Assembly: GCA_029379385.1 (NCBI GenBank) | Contig: CM055613.1 | Location: 10,744,001 to 10,808,000, forward strand | DNA: 64,000 nucleotides | Source: Quillaja saponaria | Lineage: Eukaryota > Streptophyta > Magnoliopsida > Fabales > Quillajaceae | Reading direction: 5' to 3' | Part shown: one piece after another, positions 1 through 12,611 of the stretch | Layout of the letters: every line of letters starts with the position of its first letter | Position numbering within the stretch: position 1 is the stretch's first letter | Translations under genes and position numbers: made by a program | Notes under the pieces: generated by a model | The model's database searches: none | What the model was told of the DNA's origin: nothing | What the model saw: the letters and a program-made list of their open reading frames with translations, nothing else

Positions 1-1843
1 ACCAAAGTTGTGTTGATCATCTACTCATCAATATCCTTCAAAAGATTCAAAAGTTCATTGCTGCTGCACACAAAGTTTGGCCACTGCTTTACATAATTAT
101 GGCTCTAATTAACGCAACAACAACCCCATAATCAAAAAAGAGAGAAGAAAGAAAACCATAATGCAAAAAAGGTTCTCATAATTCATTTCTATATGCCATT
201 TATAATTACAACTTGTCTAAGCTTTGTATTATAATTGTAGACTCTATGTAGCTTGGCTACATGTCTGTTTATGAAGCGCCAACTGCTTGTTTTCAAGATA
301 AAACAGAGCAAGGGAGGACGCATGACCATCCTAGTGGGTGGGGCTGCATGGCATTATGGACGACTCTTATTGAAGTAGCACTTAATCAGCTTTATTGATC
401 AAGGTTGGGTAGGTTTCGTGGCCTATCACCATCACAGATTATTGTTAAAACTTATGGTCTGTTTATACTTTATAGTTGGTAATGATCAAGAGATAATGCA
501 TATGCTTTTTTTGGTAGACGTGCCAAAAGAAAATATATTAGGGTAGATGTGACACTAGGACAGTAGGAGCAAGAGTTTTGTGACAACAATATCTGGATCA
601 TGGGTTTTGCCTAAAAGTGGTGTTATGTTGGGCTCCTGGTTCGTAAACAATGGGCAGAAGAAGGCTTGAACCTTGTTGTTTAGTTGGGTATGTTGGATAT
701 AATAGTTGAGACATTATTCTAGAGACTGTCTGGACTCACCGTCAAAGCTCACATCACTAGCTAACCATGCTTATAGTACTCCTGTTGATTCCTTAGGATG
801 TTGAAGAGTTGGCTCTCATTCTTGACTATTGTGCATAATTTCAGATAAGCTAAGGAAGCAGCAGATGAACTTGCCAATAGAGGGCAAAATTTGAAGGAAA
901 ATTTTGTAATTTTTGGCAGCTACCTCAAAAGGCATGCTAACATTGTGTTGTAACTTGTAATGTTATGTCAAGGGAGTTTGCAACTGTCAAAGTATAGTGG
1001 TTTCTGTAAAACAGTAAAGCTTTTAAGGCTATTGCCTCTTAATTTTAATTCTCGCTTTCCACCAGAAAAAGAATGTTGCAGGAACAGAAGAAAATGCAAT
1101 CCCTATGATATGATCATAAGAACTGATTGAGGAACTTTAGACCAGGGGCACTGGCATTCATAGAAGGGAAGTGTTAAGATTTAAGGACAAAATATATTTT
1201 TTTCCCAAGTACTACATCGGAAATGCACTTCGTATTTTTCTGACTTGTAAATTTTAAACTAAAAGAATGTTCTATTTAGATTTTTAAGCTTCTATAATTA
1301 CATACAAAATCCTTTTCATTAATTTGAGTCATCACAAATTATTATTAACAAAGGTATATGGGTGAAACAAGGTTGTCAAGCTTGTCATAATATAAACCTA
1401 ATCTGAGATGTGTATGCTTGAAAGGTGATTTAACAATTCAAATCAAATCTCGATAAAAACAATGATACATTCATTCATTCATCTGGAGTTCTCTCCTAAA
1501 CTTCAAGAGCTTAGAATAAATAGGATGATATTAATGAAGATTATGATCAACTAAAGAAATGTATGCATGCTATGACAATAGAAGATATTATCATTCAAGA
1601 ATAAAATAAAACACTACTCAAGCTGCCTGATCTCTATCACAAGGCATAAATGATCACATAACGTACAAAGGAAAAGGAACACCACTGACAGAACAATGAT
1701 CTCTCATCCTTATTGAACCACCAGTTCAAGCAGAGAGAATGTCATGAAGAAGTTGAGGTCAAGAACACCAGAGTTTTCCTGTCTTGCCGCACAGTCTATA
1801 AATTGACCTGCCCTGTGACCTTCCTCTTCCTGTTTTTCCCATA
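1..1843. other. Left-edge non-coding DNA
   Basis: No open reading frame in this stretch looks like a protein family, and the longest frames are short. The part next to 1844 should contain the 3' UTR and poly(A) site of the minus-strand kinesin gene. The rest may be intergenic DNA or the UTR of a gene outside the window. I saw no RNA gene or clear repeat. Confidence 0.5.
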
Positions 1844-4800
1844 TCACTTCAAACTTTCGGGCTTTTGACGAGCAAATCCTGGCTGTATAATGTAATTGAT
1901 GATGTGTGGTCCAAACATGAACACAAACCGGAAACAAGGATAAGCAAGCTGCATCAGTTACAGAAGAAAGAATCTCATATACATACATAATAACAATGAT
2001 ATAGAGAGCCCGTGAACTTTTAGAGGGGTAAAGAGATTTTTATTCAAGATTCAGTCCTTAACTCACACCCTTTTAGATCATCCATATTGTTCTGTATATG
2101 CATGTGAGATATATTTGAACAGCCAATGCATTTTTCAAATGACTAGAAGTGACAAGGGGAGATGAATCATTGTACCTGAAGAAGCATGGAGGGGGCAGCA
2201 GGAGGTTCAGAAATGACATGGCTTCTAGTTTTTCTTCCATTTAGAGTAGCAATTGATGGACTGTTAGCTGTTGTTATGTCCCAAATGCTTCGTTTCTTAG
2301 CTGTTGGGGCTGGTGAGCGAAAGCGAGAACTTGGGCTCTTCAAGTCACCAGTGGTTGGCTCCTTCGGCAGCTGGCTAGCCCTTGTTACTACTCTCTTCGC
2401 CCTTTCCTCTTCAACTCCTAATGGCTTTTTGCTCTTCCGTGAAAGCACATGAATAAGGTCATCTTTCCGCTTTAACTGCAAAATGTGATCCTTTTTCATT
2501 TTCTCAATTTCTGCTTCTAGTGTTTTCACTGTCCTTTGAAGTGTTTTAACTGATTCCCCAGCTGTCTTCTTCTTAGATTCTGGAGTGAAACAATTTCCAG
2601 CTAAGAAAGATGGCCTGGGCTTTCGTTTTTCATGTGGTTGGGCACAAGTAGGAGGAGTCAAAAGGGATGTAGCTGAAGGTGGGGTTGGAGAGGAGTTTGC
2701 AGCCAAGGATTGTGCTTGTAGAGTAAGTAGCTTCTGTTGCTGGTGTGCCAACTGTACACGTAATTCACGATTTTCTTTCTGTAGTTCAAGTAATAGCTTG
2801 GCTTGGTCAGTTTCTGTCGCAGGTGTTGGCAATAAATTCTCATTTGTCTCGCATGCCTGCGTCCATACAAGACAGGAAACCATATATACAATAATCATTA
2901 TTATCAAAGTGAGTAGCTTGTGTTAACAAAAAAGAGGAAAAAAAAGTAGCTTCAAGCTTGAAATTCACTAGACCATAAATAATTTGATAGTACTGAAGGA
3001 TTTGAGGTATACAGACAAGCATGAATTGTAGGCGGAAAAACAAGTGCATGACTAAAATGTGAAGGACCAAGGACCTGAATGTATCCTCTTTAAAGAAAGA
3101 GTTAAAGACTCTAATCAAGTTGGAAAATTCAGAAGCTACACAGGAACTTAAAGCAAGAAATGGTAAAAGGATTCACCTTCGTCCTAATCTCCTTGGCTCT
3201 ATCAGCCCAATGAAGGGTGTTTTGGGTTTCACCAAATGAGAGGTTGCTTGGGCTAATATTGGCTATCATTACAGTGTTACAAGTTCCTCCTAATGAATCT
3301 TTGAGAAGTTGAGTGAGCTTTGAATTTCGGTAGGGTATGTGTTTCTTGCCTTCCACTAGAGCATTAATACAGCTGCTTAGTGCAAGGAGAGACCGATTTA
3401 TGTTGGCACCCTCCAGAGATCTAAGTGTCCTTTGATCAGTGGCAAGAGCTCTCTCTGACCCTGCAAGATCAATTAATGAGAGCTTGCCTACTCGGTTAAT
3501 GATATTCATTGCAGCATCTCTAACTCGGTATTCAATCACAACCTGCGTGTTACATAATACATTAATTATGGTTAGCAAGAAGCAGATGTTGGATGTGTAA
3601 ACGTTATCAAGATCATATGTCTCCATACTCACCTGCAGAATAGCATGGGAGCGTGAAGAAGTTTCATTGGCACGAGTTGGTTCAGTAGTTCGGTTTTGAT
3701 TTCCTTGTAGAAGCAATGCCATCACCTGCCAGAAAACACATAAAATACCAAAGCAATGGAAATATTATAAATTCGTTAACAGTCTAGCCTTTCAATTTAC
3801 TGAGGAAGGGAATAGAAGTTACTTCATCAGTAGAATAAGCTCTATATTGTGTAAGACCTGCTGCCACGATCCCCTACAGTACAATTAACAGTTGTACTTC
3901 AGATATATTTAAAGATTTTGAAATTTAGAAAAAGAAGAAGGAGAAAAGAACAGAACAGAATGGGAAATACGTTAGCTCGGTGAAGTTACTTGTTGGATAT
4001 AAGGATATTAGATATCGGATTTATTAACTTGCTGATTCAAACAGCAAAAATAGTAAAGCCAGATGTAACATGAAATGTTTAGGGCTCCAGTAGTTACATA
4101 TTGAAATAATATTCTTGATTAGCACTAGTCTAGTGAGGACCAAATAAATTAGGAACATGAAGTTCATCAAGCTGTACCATGTTTTGGCAGATAAAACAGA
4201 TAGAATTTCAGTACGGTCTTGTCATTAAAGTATTTGAGTTGGAGCAAAAAAACCATCAGTATTGATAGATGGCCAGACATTATGCATGTAATAAAATAGA
4301 ATTGTCTATTGCTTCACAAAAGCAACAATCAAACACATCTACAAGTTCTCTGCTTATAGAACACGATGGTACTTATAAGATTAAATAACTCTTGGCAGAA
4401 ATGAAATTAAATTCTTCTTCTGGGAAATTTGAAGTTATTGAACTTTATGATAAGCAAACAGACCTGTTTGTCTTCTCTAAGGACCAGAGGCCTTCCGGGG
4501 GAAAGCAGATCACGGACAGTTTCATTATAAACCTCAAGATAGGATAGATGGACAACATGGTTTCCATCACAGCTTCGCTGCCTGATTTTAGTGAAGAGAT
4601 CCTTAATAGCCAAAACCATCACCCCTGGATTCCCCAATGTACCAAGCATTGTATAAGTTTTTCCAGCTCCGGTGGCGCCATAGCAGAAAACTGACCCATT
4701 CCTTCCTTGCAGAACTGCTTCCACAAGCTCCGCTGTTCTGAAAATTTAACATGGACATAAAAGTCAAAATTATAATATCAACTAAAAGATCAATAGGACT

Positions 4801-6066
4801 TTAAGTGCATGCTGAAAGCACGTAGGAAATTCAAATAATGCTGGAATTTTTTATTAGAGGCAACACTAGAAACAGTCATTGCAAGACAAGAGCTTTCTGC
4901 TTAGGTCTCCAACTCCAAGGTGATACTCCTATAATGAAATACTGGAACTTGTGACATGAATACCATATTTTCATCATTTTCAGCCCTCAACGTTCTTAAC
5001 CCCTTTTCTAGACTAAGATAAACACTTTGATTAACTTACTTATGTACGCTTCTCATTTCAGTAAGAACCTCAATTTCAACAAGATAATCATACATCTTCC
5101 CTTTCTTTGATTCTCTATCCAAGTAAACTAATAAATAGGAACAAAAAGATATGAAAATCAAGAATGGCATGCGCCTCCCAATCATCCAAAAAATTAATAT
5201 TACATCAATTAAGGTAAAAATAATCCAGCTCAATAAAAATTCAAGCAATTATGATATAAAAGCAATAATTCCATCTAAAGAAATTTTTTCTAAACTCACG
5301 TTGTGGAATAAACTTCCTGCTGAGTTGTTGTTTCTGGAAAGGAGGCATCGAAAGTAAAATGTCGTCCTCGAACCCTCTTTAGCCTCAGATAATCATTCTC
5401 GTTAGCAAACTCTGTCAGATAAACGTCACGCCTGTTTAGAATTCTGACACAGCACCGAGACCCTGCTTCCTTTTCCTTCTTGGCCATTGGCCGAAGCCTC
5501 ACAAATACAAGAATCCGACTCCCTATTCTGCTGGGCTTCTCTGAAATGGCCTCCTTTTTATCTGATTCTTGCACATTCGGAGCCCCCATTGAGAGCTTCC
5601 GTGCAACCGTGGTTGAAACCGTGGGCTTCCTTGGGCACGAAAACCCAACTATTCGATCTGCACCCACCGCCATATTCTCCTTAGTGTCCTCCATAGCCGG
5701 TTGTGGTAATACAAATGTTCTTGTAATGGTGGAATTGGGCATTGTATTCTCTCTCATCACCTGGATTGTCTTTGATTCCTTCTCTTCTTTTTTACAAGAA
5801 CCACCATGAAGCTCAACGGATGGGTGTGTTGTAAAGCTTGTCTCTTCAGTCCTCAAAGATGAGTTCTTTAAAGCCGCAGAGGCTTCCTTCTGTTGCTCGT
5901 ATAAGAGGGTTAAAGCTTTCATCTTTTCTTTCAGCCCATGATGTGGGTTTCTCAGTGGAAGACTCAAATGGGTATCTTCTTGATCTACTCTGGATCTGAT
6001 TCTCTGTTCTGTTTTCTGTTCATTTTGTCCCTGGTTAATAAAATGAGACCGAGTTGAAACCGGCAT
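1844..6066 (-). CDS. KIN8A: Kinesin-8 family motor protein (KIN-8A-like)
   Basis: This is an ATP-driven microtubule motor. Seven exons read on the minus strand: 6066-5300, 4737-4464, 3873-3823, 3725-3633, 3542-3177, 2856-2176 and 1882-1844. They join in frame to 756 codons plus stop. Residues 1-183 are a low-complexity N-terminal extension, and the motor starts near 184 (RILVFVRLRPM). The P-loop GATGAGKT is at 276-283, switch I NETSSRSH at 384-391 and switch II DLAGSE at 420-425, so the ATPase core looks intact. After the motor a neck and coiled coil (about 525-565, 625-665) lead to a basic Ser/Pro-rich tail. The start is the first ATG of the open exon. The last 39-nt exon (PGFARQ... then TGA) is the least certain, since another in-frame acceptor lies 54 nt upstream of it. 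Kinesin-8 motors regulate microtubule plus-end length; the 8A versus 8B choice rests on the N-terminal extension recalled from Arabidopsis. Confidence 0.9.
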
Positions 6067-9000
6067 TCTAATATTTTCTCACTTTCCAAACATACCCAGA
6101 AATTTTTGTCGCTGACCCAGCTGGACAAACTGCTCTATATGCTAGAAAGTTTCAAAATTTTCGCTGGAAAAACTCAAAAACCTCGCTTGGAAAGTCAAAT
6201 GGAACCCCTGTGATGAAACGGTCAGTGATACAATTGCAGACGAAGCTTAACAGAGTAAACAACCTTGTACTAATGGAAGGAGAAGGAAGAACATGATTCT
6301 GTGTGATTCGGGAATTAATGCGGGTGAATCCGAGCCGTTGATATGGAGGGTATCAATGATTGTTAGTGAAGCGGGGAAAGTCAGTTTTTGAAAGAAATGT
6401 GCCAAGGACACTCGACTTTTCTGCTTTTGACACGCACCAAGATCTTGAATTTTGAACATGCCTTAGTAAAGAAGGGTGTCCATAGAGATAATTGGAGTGT
6501 TATTAGTATCTATTTTGAAACGAAATAGACTTCGAATTTTTTATTTTCTAACGGTCAAAAAAAGATTGTTAGGTCTAAACGGTTGGATACTGTGAGAAAA
6601 GTGGGTCCCATCCTTTTATAAATAAAATAAAGTAAGGGTAATCCTATGATGCATCTAAGGTCCATTATAATATATTGTACATCCTAAAAGGTGAATCACA
6701 TCTACTTGCCCAGCAAGATGATCAACAGAATGGATGACTAAGATGACAACTTATTTTTTTTTTTCTTTTTTTTCAATTTAGTTGGTTGGTGGGGATGAAT
6801 GATGACAAACCAAATTTTTTGTAGTTTGTTTTTAACTTTTCTTCTCAAAAGAAGGGTCACAGTTTAAAACTAGATTACCTTTTTTAATTTTTCACCTAAT
6901 CAATCCTTAAAATCATGTATTAATAGGATATTATAACTGGTGTTTTAACTTTGAAGTCAAGTACTAAAAGGATAATGCACGTGATTTCATGATTTATCAA
7001 GCAATAAAATTATTTAAAATTCGAGAGTTTACGTTCTTTCTTACAATTTTTAATTATTAAATTTTTTTCTTCTAAAGTCAGCTCCTTGCAAACTAATATT
7101 AACAAAAGTAACGCGGACATTTACATAACACACTTGATGAATTGAAAAGATATCATAATATGTAAATCTATCCATATTAGATTAGAGTTTATTATATTAA
7201 ATAATTATAGTTAAATAGATTTCATTTTATATTAAATTTTATAAATAGTTTTTTTTTTTTTTTTAAAACGAGGGCCTCTGTAAAGCGATATAAAGATTTC
7301 TTATTTTAATTTTATAAAATTAAATTAAAGCTAAACTAAATATTTAAAATGATAAATGTAAAAATAAATTAAAATTTCTAATCTTTTTATTAAAAATATA
7401 AAAACAAAATAAAAACCATGTGATGCAATTCAGTGAATATCAAGTCTGATTTAATTCTTATGTAGTTGTAATTCTCACAAAACTTCACTAAGATGGAACA
7501 ATTTTTTCAGCAAAACATTCAAAACTTTGATATATAACAGGATAGTATTCTCTATATTTACGAAGAAAGAAAAAAGAAGAAGAAAAAAAATCTAAAAAAT
7601 ATATATTCTGGTCACCGTGAAAGAAATATGTGTTCCTTCAATAAGAAGCCTGAAAATAAAAATTAATTTTTCTATAAAATTAGTAGTTTGTCATTGGTCA
7701 CTTATTATTTTGAAGACAAAATGAATAACTTTTGTCAATATAGATGTTACTATAATATCCACCAACACATTAAAATTCCCCATATACATATATATAATAT
7801 ACACCTAAGTAAGTCTTAATCATTAATACTGATCATTACGTGAGAGTAGATTATACACTTGTGCAGCAAATTACTATAATATGAAAATGAAGATAAAAAA
7901 AAACCCAAGAAACATTATGATAATATGGTCCACTTTATATGAATCATGAATTCTCATAATTAGGTTCTTCAATGACCTTACTTAATTAGAAAGGCAGTGG
8001 CTTATCTAGCCACACACCCTTCATGATGACAAATGTGTCTTATTGTGTTTCAACTTTCAACACTTGATCAAAAATTTCTTATATACCGCCAAGTTTATAA
8101 AATATAGAGAGTTGGAAATGAATGATCTGTCACGTGGACAAGAGAACATACATTATGGTTCAGAGAATGTAAGGAAACTAACAAGGCTAGGCTTAGTTAC
8201 AGAATAGCCCGGAATCATAACTCAAGCAGTGAATACACCAGTAGCTAGTGATGAACAACACCCAGAAAGATGAGGGAAGCACAGTGAGTGCTCACGTTGA
8301 GAAGGGTGCTGTGATGGGTGGTGGCACAGAAGCTATGGATTTAGAGGTTTTGAAGTACATCTGATATACAGCGTATCACGCATAACTCAAAAGACCCGTT
8401 ACGAGAGAGATCTTTTGCAGGTTTGTTTGAGGATGCCAATTTGTTCCGGGTATTCATGGTTAGGGCTGGATACGTGCCGATCTGGAGATAGTAAAATTTT
8501 AGTGATGGGACAGGAAAAGAGACACTAAAATTGTAATAGGAAATCTCTTGACTTAGAATAATCTTATCTTATAGTATCTATCATTTGTTTAGTTTTGTTA
8601 TTTTCTAAGTTTTCTCTATTACCAAAATAAAATAATAAGTTTTGCCTCTACTAACACCCAATAATTTAAAAAAAAAAGTAAAGTTTTATTATTCAACGAT
8701 ATTATTTTCTTAAATAAAAATATAGGTTCTTTTTATTAGAAAATTAAAACATATATAACAAATTGTTTTGTATACTTAAACTAAATACATAAAATACTCT
8801 TAAATATAACCTTAACATTATTAAACTAATTAATTTAATAATGAAATAACATTATTATAATTATAATAAGATGTAAATAAAAATTAGAATAAAAAATATT
8901 TCTAAAATGATATATAAAATTAAAAAATACAATAAATTTAAAATTATATTTTTAAATTACCATAGTTTGTTAAAAATAATAAGTTGTTTTCGTTAATTAT

Positions 9001-9485
9001 AGAAAGTATTATTTTTATTTTTAGTGAAATCTTTATTTTATGGATGGATTGTTTATTTATTTTTGATTTGAATAATTTTATTTAATCAATAATTAATTAA
9101 ATAAATTAAAATTATACTTAACCAACAAGAGTTAGTGTAATAGTAAGCGAGTTATACTGACAAGATGGTAACACAAGTTTCGAAGACAGAACTGGAGAGA
9201 TTAGTCTCATCCGAAAACTCAAGAAACCAAAATTTTATTTTTCTTGTCTTTTAATAATAATTTTTCATTGATATTTTTAGTATTTATGTTAAATTTTTAA
9301 GGGATGGATTAAGTTGTAGTTTTTTTCAAAATTCAGAGAAGTATGTGTAAGTTTTAAAAATATGAGAAGGTTCGTGTAAATTTTCATAGTACAGGGAATT
9401 AGAATAATTTACACTACAACGAAAAGAAAAAAAAAAAAAAAACTAGAACGCGGTCAAGAAGAGCGAGTAACGGCAATTCAGTATC
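6067..9485. other. AT-rich intergenic DNA between divergent kinesin and helicase genes
   Basis: The two flanking genes are transcribed away from each other, so both promoters lie here. The proximal 400 bp upstream of the kinesin are less AT-rich. The remainder is AT-rich with homopolymers such as the T-run near 7250-7264. A less AT-rich block at 8200-8520 has no usable frame and may be a decayed insertion. Apart from the SINE-like stretch near 9.13 kb I see no defined element. Confidence 0.6.
9121..9240 (+). repeat. Possible tRNA-derived SINE fragment
   Basis: The stretch resembles a tRNA-like SINE head. A box-A-like motif (TTAGTGTAATAGTAAGCG, from about 9131) is followed about 45 bp later by a box-B-like TTTCGAAGAC. 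No target-site duplication or tail could be defined, so this is a weak call from pattern only. Confidence 0.3.
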
Positions 9486-9493
9486 TAGGGTTT
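9486..9493 (-). promoter_or_regulatory. Telo-box upstream of the helicase
   Basis: TAGGGTTT (AAACCCTA on the other strand) lies 121 bp before the helicase ATG. Telo-boxes are known in plant promoters of ribosome-biogenesis and translation genes, which fits a Has1-type helicase. The TSS position is unknown, so this may be promoter or 5' UTR. Confidence 0.5.
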
Positions 9494-9613
9494 AACAAAA
9501 TCTAAGGAAAACAGTCTGAGAGAACAAAAACGTTGTCAATTCAGAAGGGACGGCTGTTGGGAAGGGTGAGGCGAGAGTCCAAAAACACAAACCATACTCT
9601 AGAATTCGTGGCC

Positions 9614-12570
9614 ATGGCGGAAACTGAAGACAACCCTCATACCTTGACTGAGGAGGAAGCCAAGAAGAAGAAACGCAAAAGGAACAGACCCAAGAATAAG
9701 GTTGCAGGATTAAACGAGGTTGCAGGACCAGAGGAAGGTGACAAAGTAGGAGGGGAAATGGGTGATGGGACAGCAGAATCTGTGGAGCTGCAGAAAAGGA
9801 AGAAGAAGAAGAAGACGATGAAGGTAAAGGGTGAGGAAGTAGAAGACGGCGGTGATGATGATGGGAAGCTGAAGAAGGAGGAGAAAGAGGACGAGCAGAA
9901 GAGGAAGAAGGTAAAGAGTGGTGGGTTTGGCATTATGGGCACTGAGTCTTTTACTTCTCTGGGATTATCTGAGCCTACTCTCAAGGCTATTGAGGATATG
10001 AATTTTGAGTATATGACTCAGGTATGCTTTTTGTTCTCTGTTATTGTACATTTGCCATATAGCTCAAAACTAAACCCCCTTTTGCTCTGCTAAAATCCTG
10101 CTTCCACTTGAGCTACGTATACTTTCAGCAGTTTTTCAGACCCAATATGACACCATGAATACGAATAGCTTTCGTATTCTTTAATAAGAAAATCATGTTT
10201 ATCTAATTATGTTAGTATGGAAAATCTGAATGCACTATTTTTATTTTACTTGGTTTTCAACCTAAAAGCTAGGACACATGTTTTTATAGAAGTGATGATT
10301 AGTAGGGGAAAAATACCTTCTTAGAACTGTATAAATTATTGTTTTATGTCATATGTTATTGCCGTCACGTAGTTCTTGTAGCTAAATGGAAGAAGATTAT
10401 ATCTATTTTCTTCCAAGATAAAACATGTCATACTTATTCTTTATAATCACATAGAAGAACGGTAGCTTTTAGTATTTACATATATGTGGCAATATCATAA
10501 TATGTGTTATACTTTACTACACTTCGCAAATGCAGATTCAAGAAAGAGCGATTCCACCACTTTTGCTTGGAAAAGATGTTCTTGGAGCTGCCAGGACAGG
10601 TTCTGGAAAAACCCTTGCTTTCCTCATACCTGCTGTAGAGCTGTTATATAACATTGGTTTTACTCCTCGCAATGGAACGGGTATTGTTGTCATTTGCCCA
10701 ACAAGGGAGCTTGCAATACAGGTTCATTTCCTTTAGCTGAAAATCCTATTATATTCTTGTGATTGTGATCAAATTTATTATTCAGTTATTCTTCTCAGTA
10801 GGATAAAGGATAACCATACCATGATGCGAGATTTTTTTAGTTTTTATTATTATTTTTTTTTATAGCAATAAATAGAATAGTTTCTATAAGGGTTTTATTT
10901 GTGTCCTGAACTCCATTTTCACTGAATTCTCCTTAAGTACTAATTGATGATGTTTTCATCTTGGATTTCTAAAATTTAGCTTTTTCCTACACTAATAAAT
11001 TGATGATATAAAAAATTCAGACTCATGCCGTGGCGAAGGACCTTCTGAAGTATCACTCCCAGACACTTGGCTTGGTTATTGGTGGTGCAGCTAGAAGAGG
11101 AGAAGCTGAAAGACTTGTTAAAGGAGTAAATCTATTAGTAGGAACTCCTGGTCGTCTTCTTGACCATCTTCAAAATACCAAGGGATTTATATATAAAAGC
11201 TTGAAGGTAATTTACTGACCAGAAGTTTCATAAGACAAGTCTTGAAATGGTTCTGGCTTTCTAGAAGCTATTCTGATAAACTTGCTGTGGAAAGTTAAAT
11301 AATGCCCTTTGCTTTTAATATTGCACAAACTGCTCTTCAATTTTTAAAATGACAAAACGGGTATTCCTAAAATTAGTGGCTTAAGGAATAACACCCAACT
11401 TAAGAATATAAAGATCAAACTGAAGTCCCAATGGAAAGTAGTCTAAGATAAAACCTGATAAGCGTTGAAAGGAAATAAAGGGGAGAAAAGTGTCAAAGTA
11501 CCTTTTCATATACTATTGTTTCTTTTGAAAGAGAGCAAACCACTGGCCTTGGTCGCACACATTACTGTTGTATTATATTGTTCTTGGTTTTGAAGATTTT
11601 TATTTTTCTTAAAGAAAAACAGAATTCTTTGTTTCGGGGTTTTGCAGAGAGGGTTCTGTTTCATTCAGAATCAGACTCCTCCTTCCCTGGAACTAAAACC
11701 ACATGGGTAGGCATGCAGGTGTAGATTCTAATTTCTTTTCCGAAATTAATTGTGCAGTGCCTCATAATTGATGAAGCTGACAGGATATTGGAAGCAAACT
11801 TTGAGGAAGAAATGAAGCAAATTATTAAGATCCTACCAAAGGTTAATTATCCAGTACTCATTTTCTTATTGGTGGCTAATTTGTGTTGAGTCATGAGTGC
11901 AACAAAGTCTTCATTAGATAAATAGGGGAATGAAACACATAATAAAATAGAATACTAGATAAAAATGACTCTAAGTCCCTTTTCCCCTCTGACATCCAGA
12001 TGGAGGAAAATAAAGTTATCTTCTATTTATCTATTATGGATTTATTCTTAACTGACACTTTTTTTGTAAGTATTTATCTTTCTATTCTTAAATGACAGTT
12101 TCAGCAGCATTTTGTAATTTAGTTGGTCAAGTATCCAAATATTGAGTGGTCTAGTTGCATCAGCTGTGTTTCATTAACTAGTGACTTTGTATATACTATG
12201 AAATAGCTTTTTTTCTGATGTTAATTTTGTCATTTGACTGTGAGCATCTCCTGCAAAAGGTTCTGAATATCCTTGGTTTGTTGAATTGTTACTTCCATCT
12301 CTTGATTCAAACTGGTTGCCTTTTGTTGTGATGCTTGTTAGTTGTTACGCTACTAATGTAGTATTCTGTTCAGATTGATTTTAGATTTGCCCTTCTGTCC
12401 TTTTTACTTTTATTCACCAACAGAATTTATAGTTAATATGCAAGATTATCGAACTTGTGTGGACTGATTACTTTGCCTCTCAAATTTCAGAATAGACAAA
12501 CAGCTTTATTTTCAGCTACCCAGACCAAGAAGGTTTGTTTATAATCCCAATCCTCATCAGCCCCTCCTTC

Positions 12571-12611
<41 letters not shown>

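Noticed and set aside
1710..1988. 92-residue minus-strand frame downstream of the kinesin
   Set aside because: It overlaps the proposed last kinesin exon in another frame and has no family features or splice support.
2186..2452. Plus-strand frame over the kinesin tail
   Set aside because: Antisense shadow of kinesin exon 6.
9637..9984. Minus-strand Ser/Phe-rich frame at the helicase start
   Set aside because: Antisense of the Lys/Glu-rich N-terminus; composition explains the open frame.
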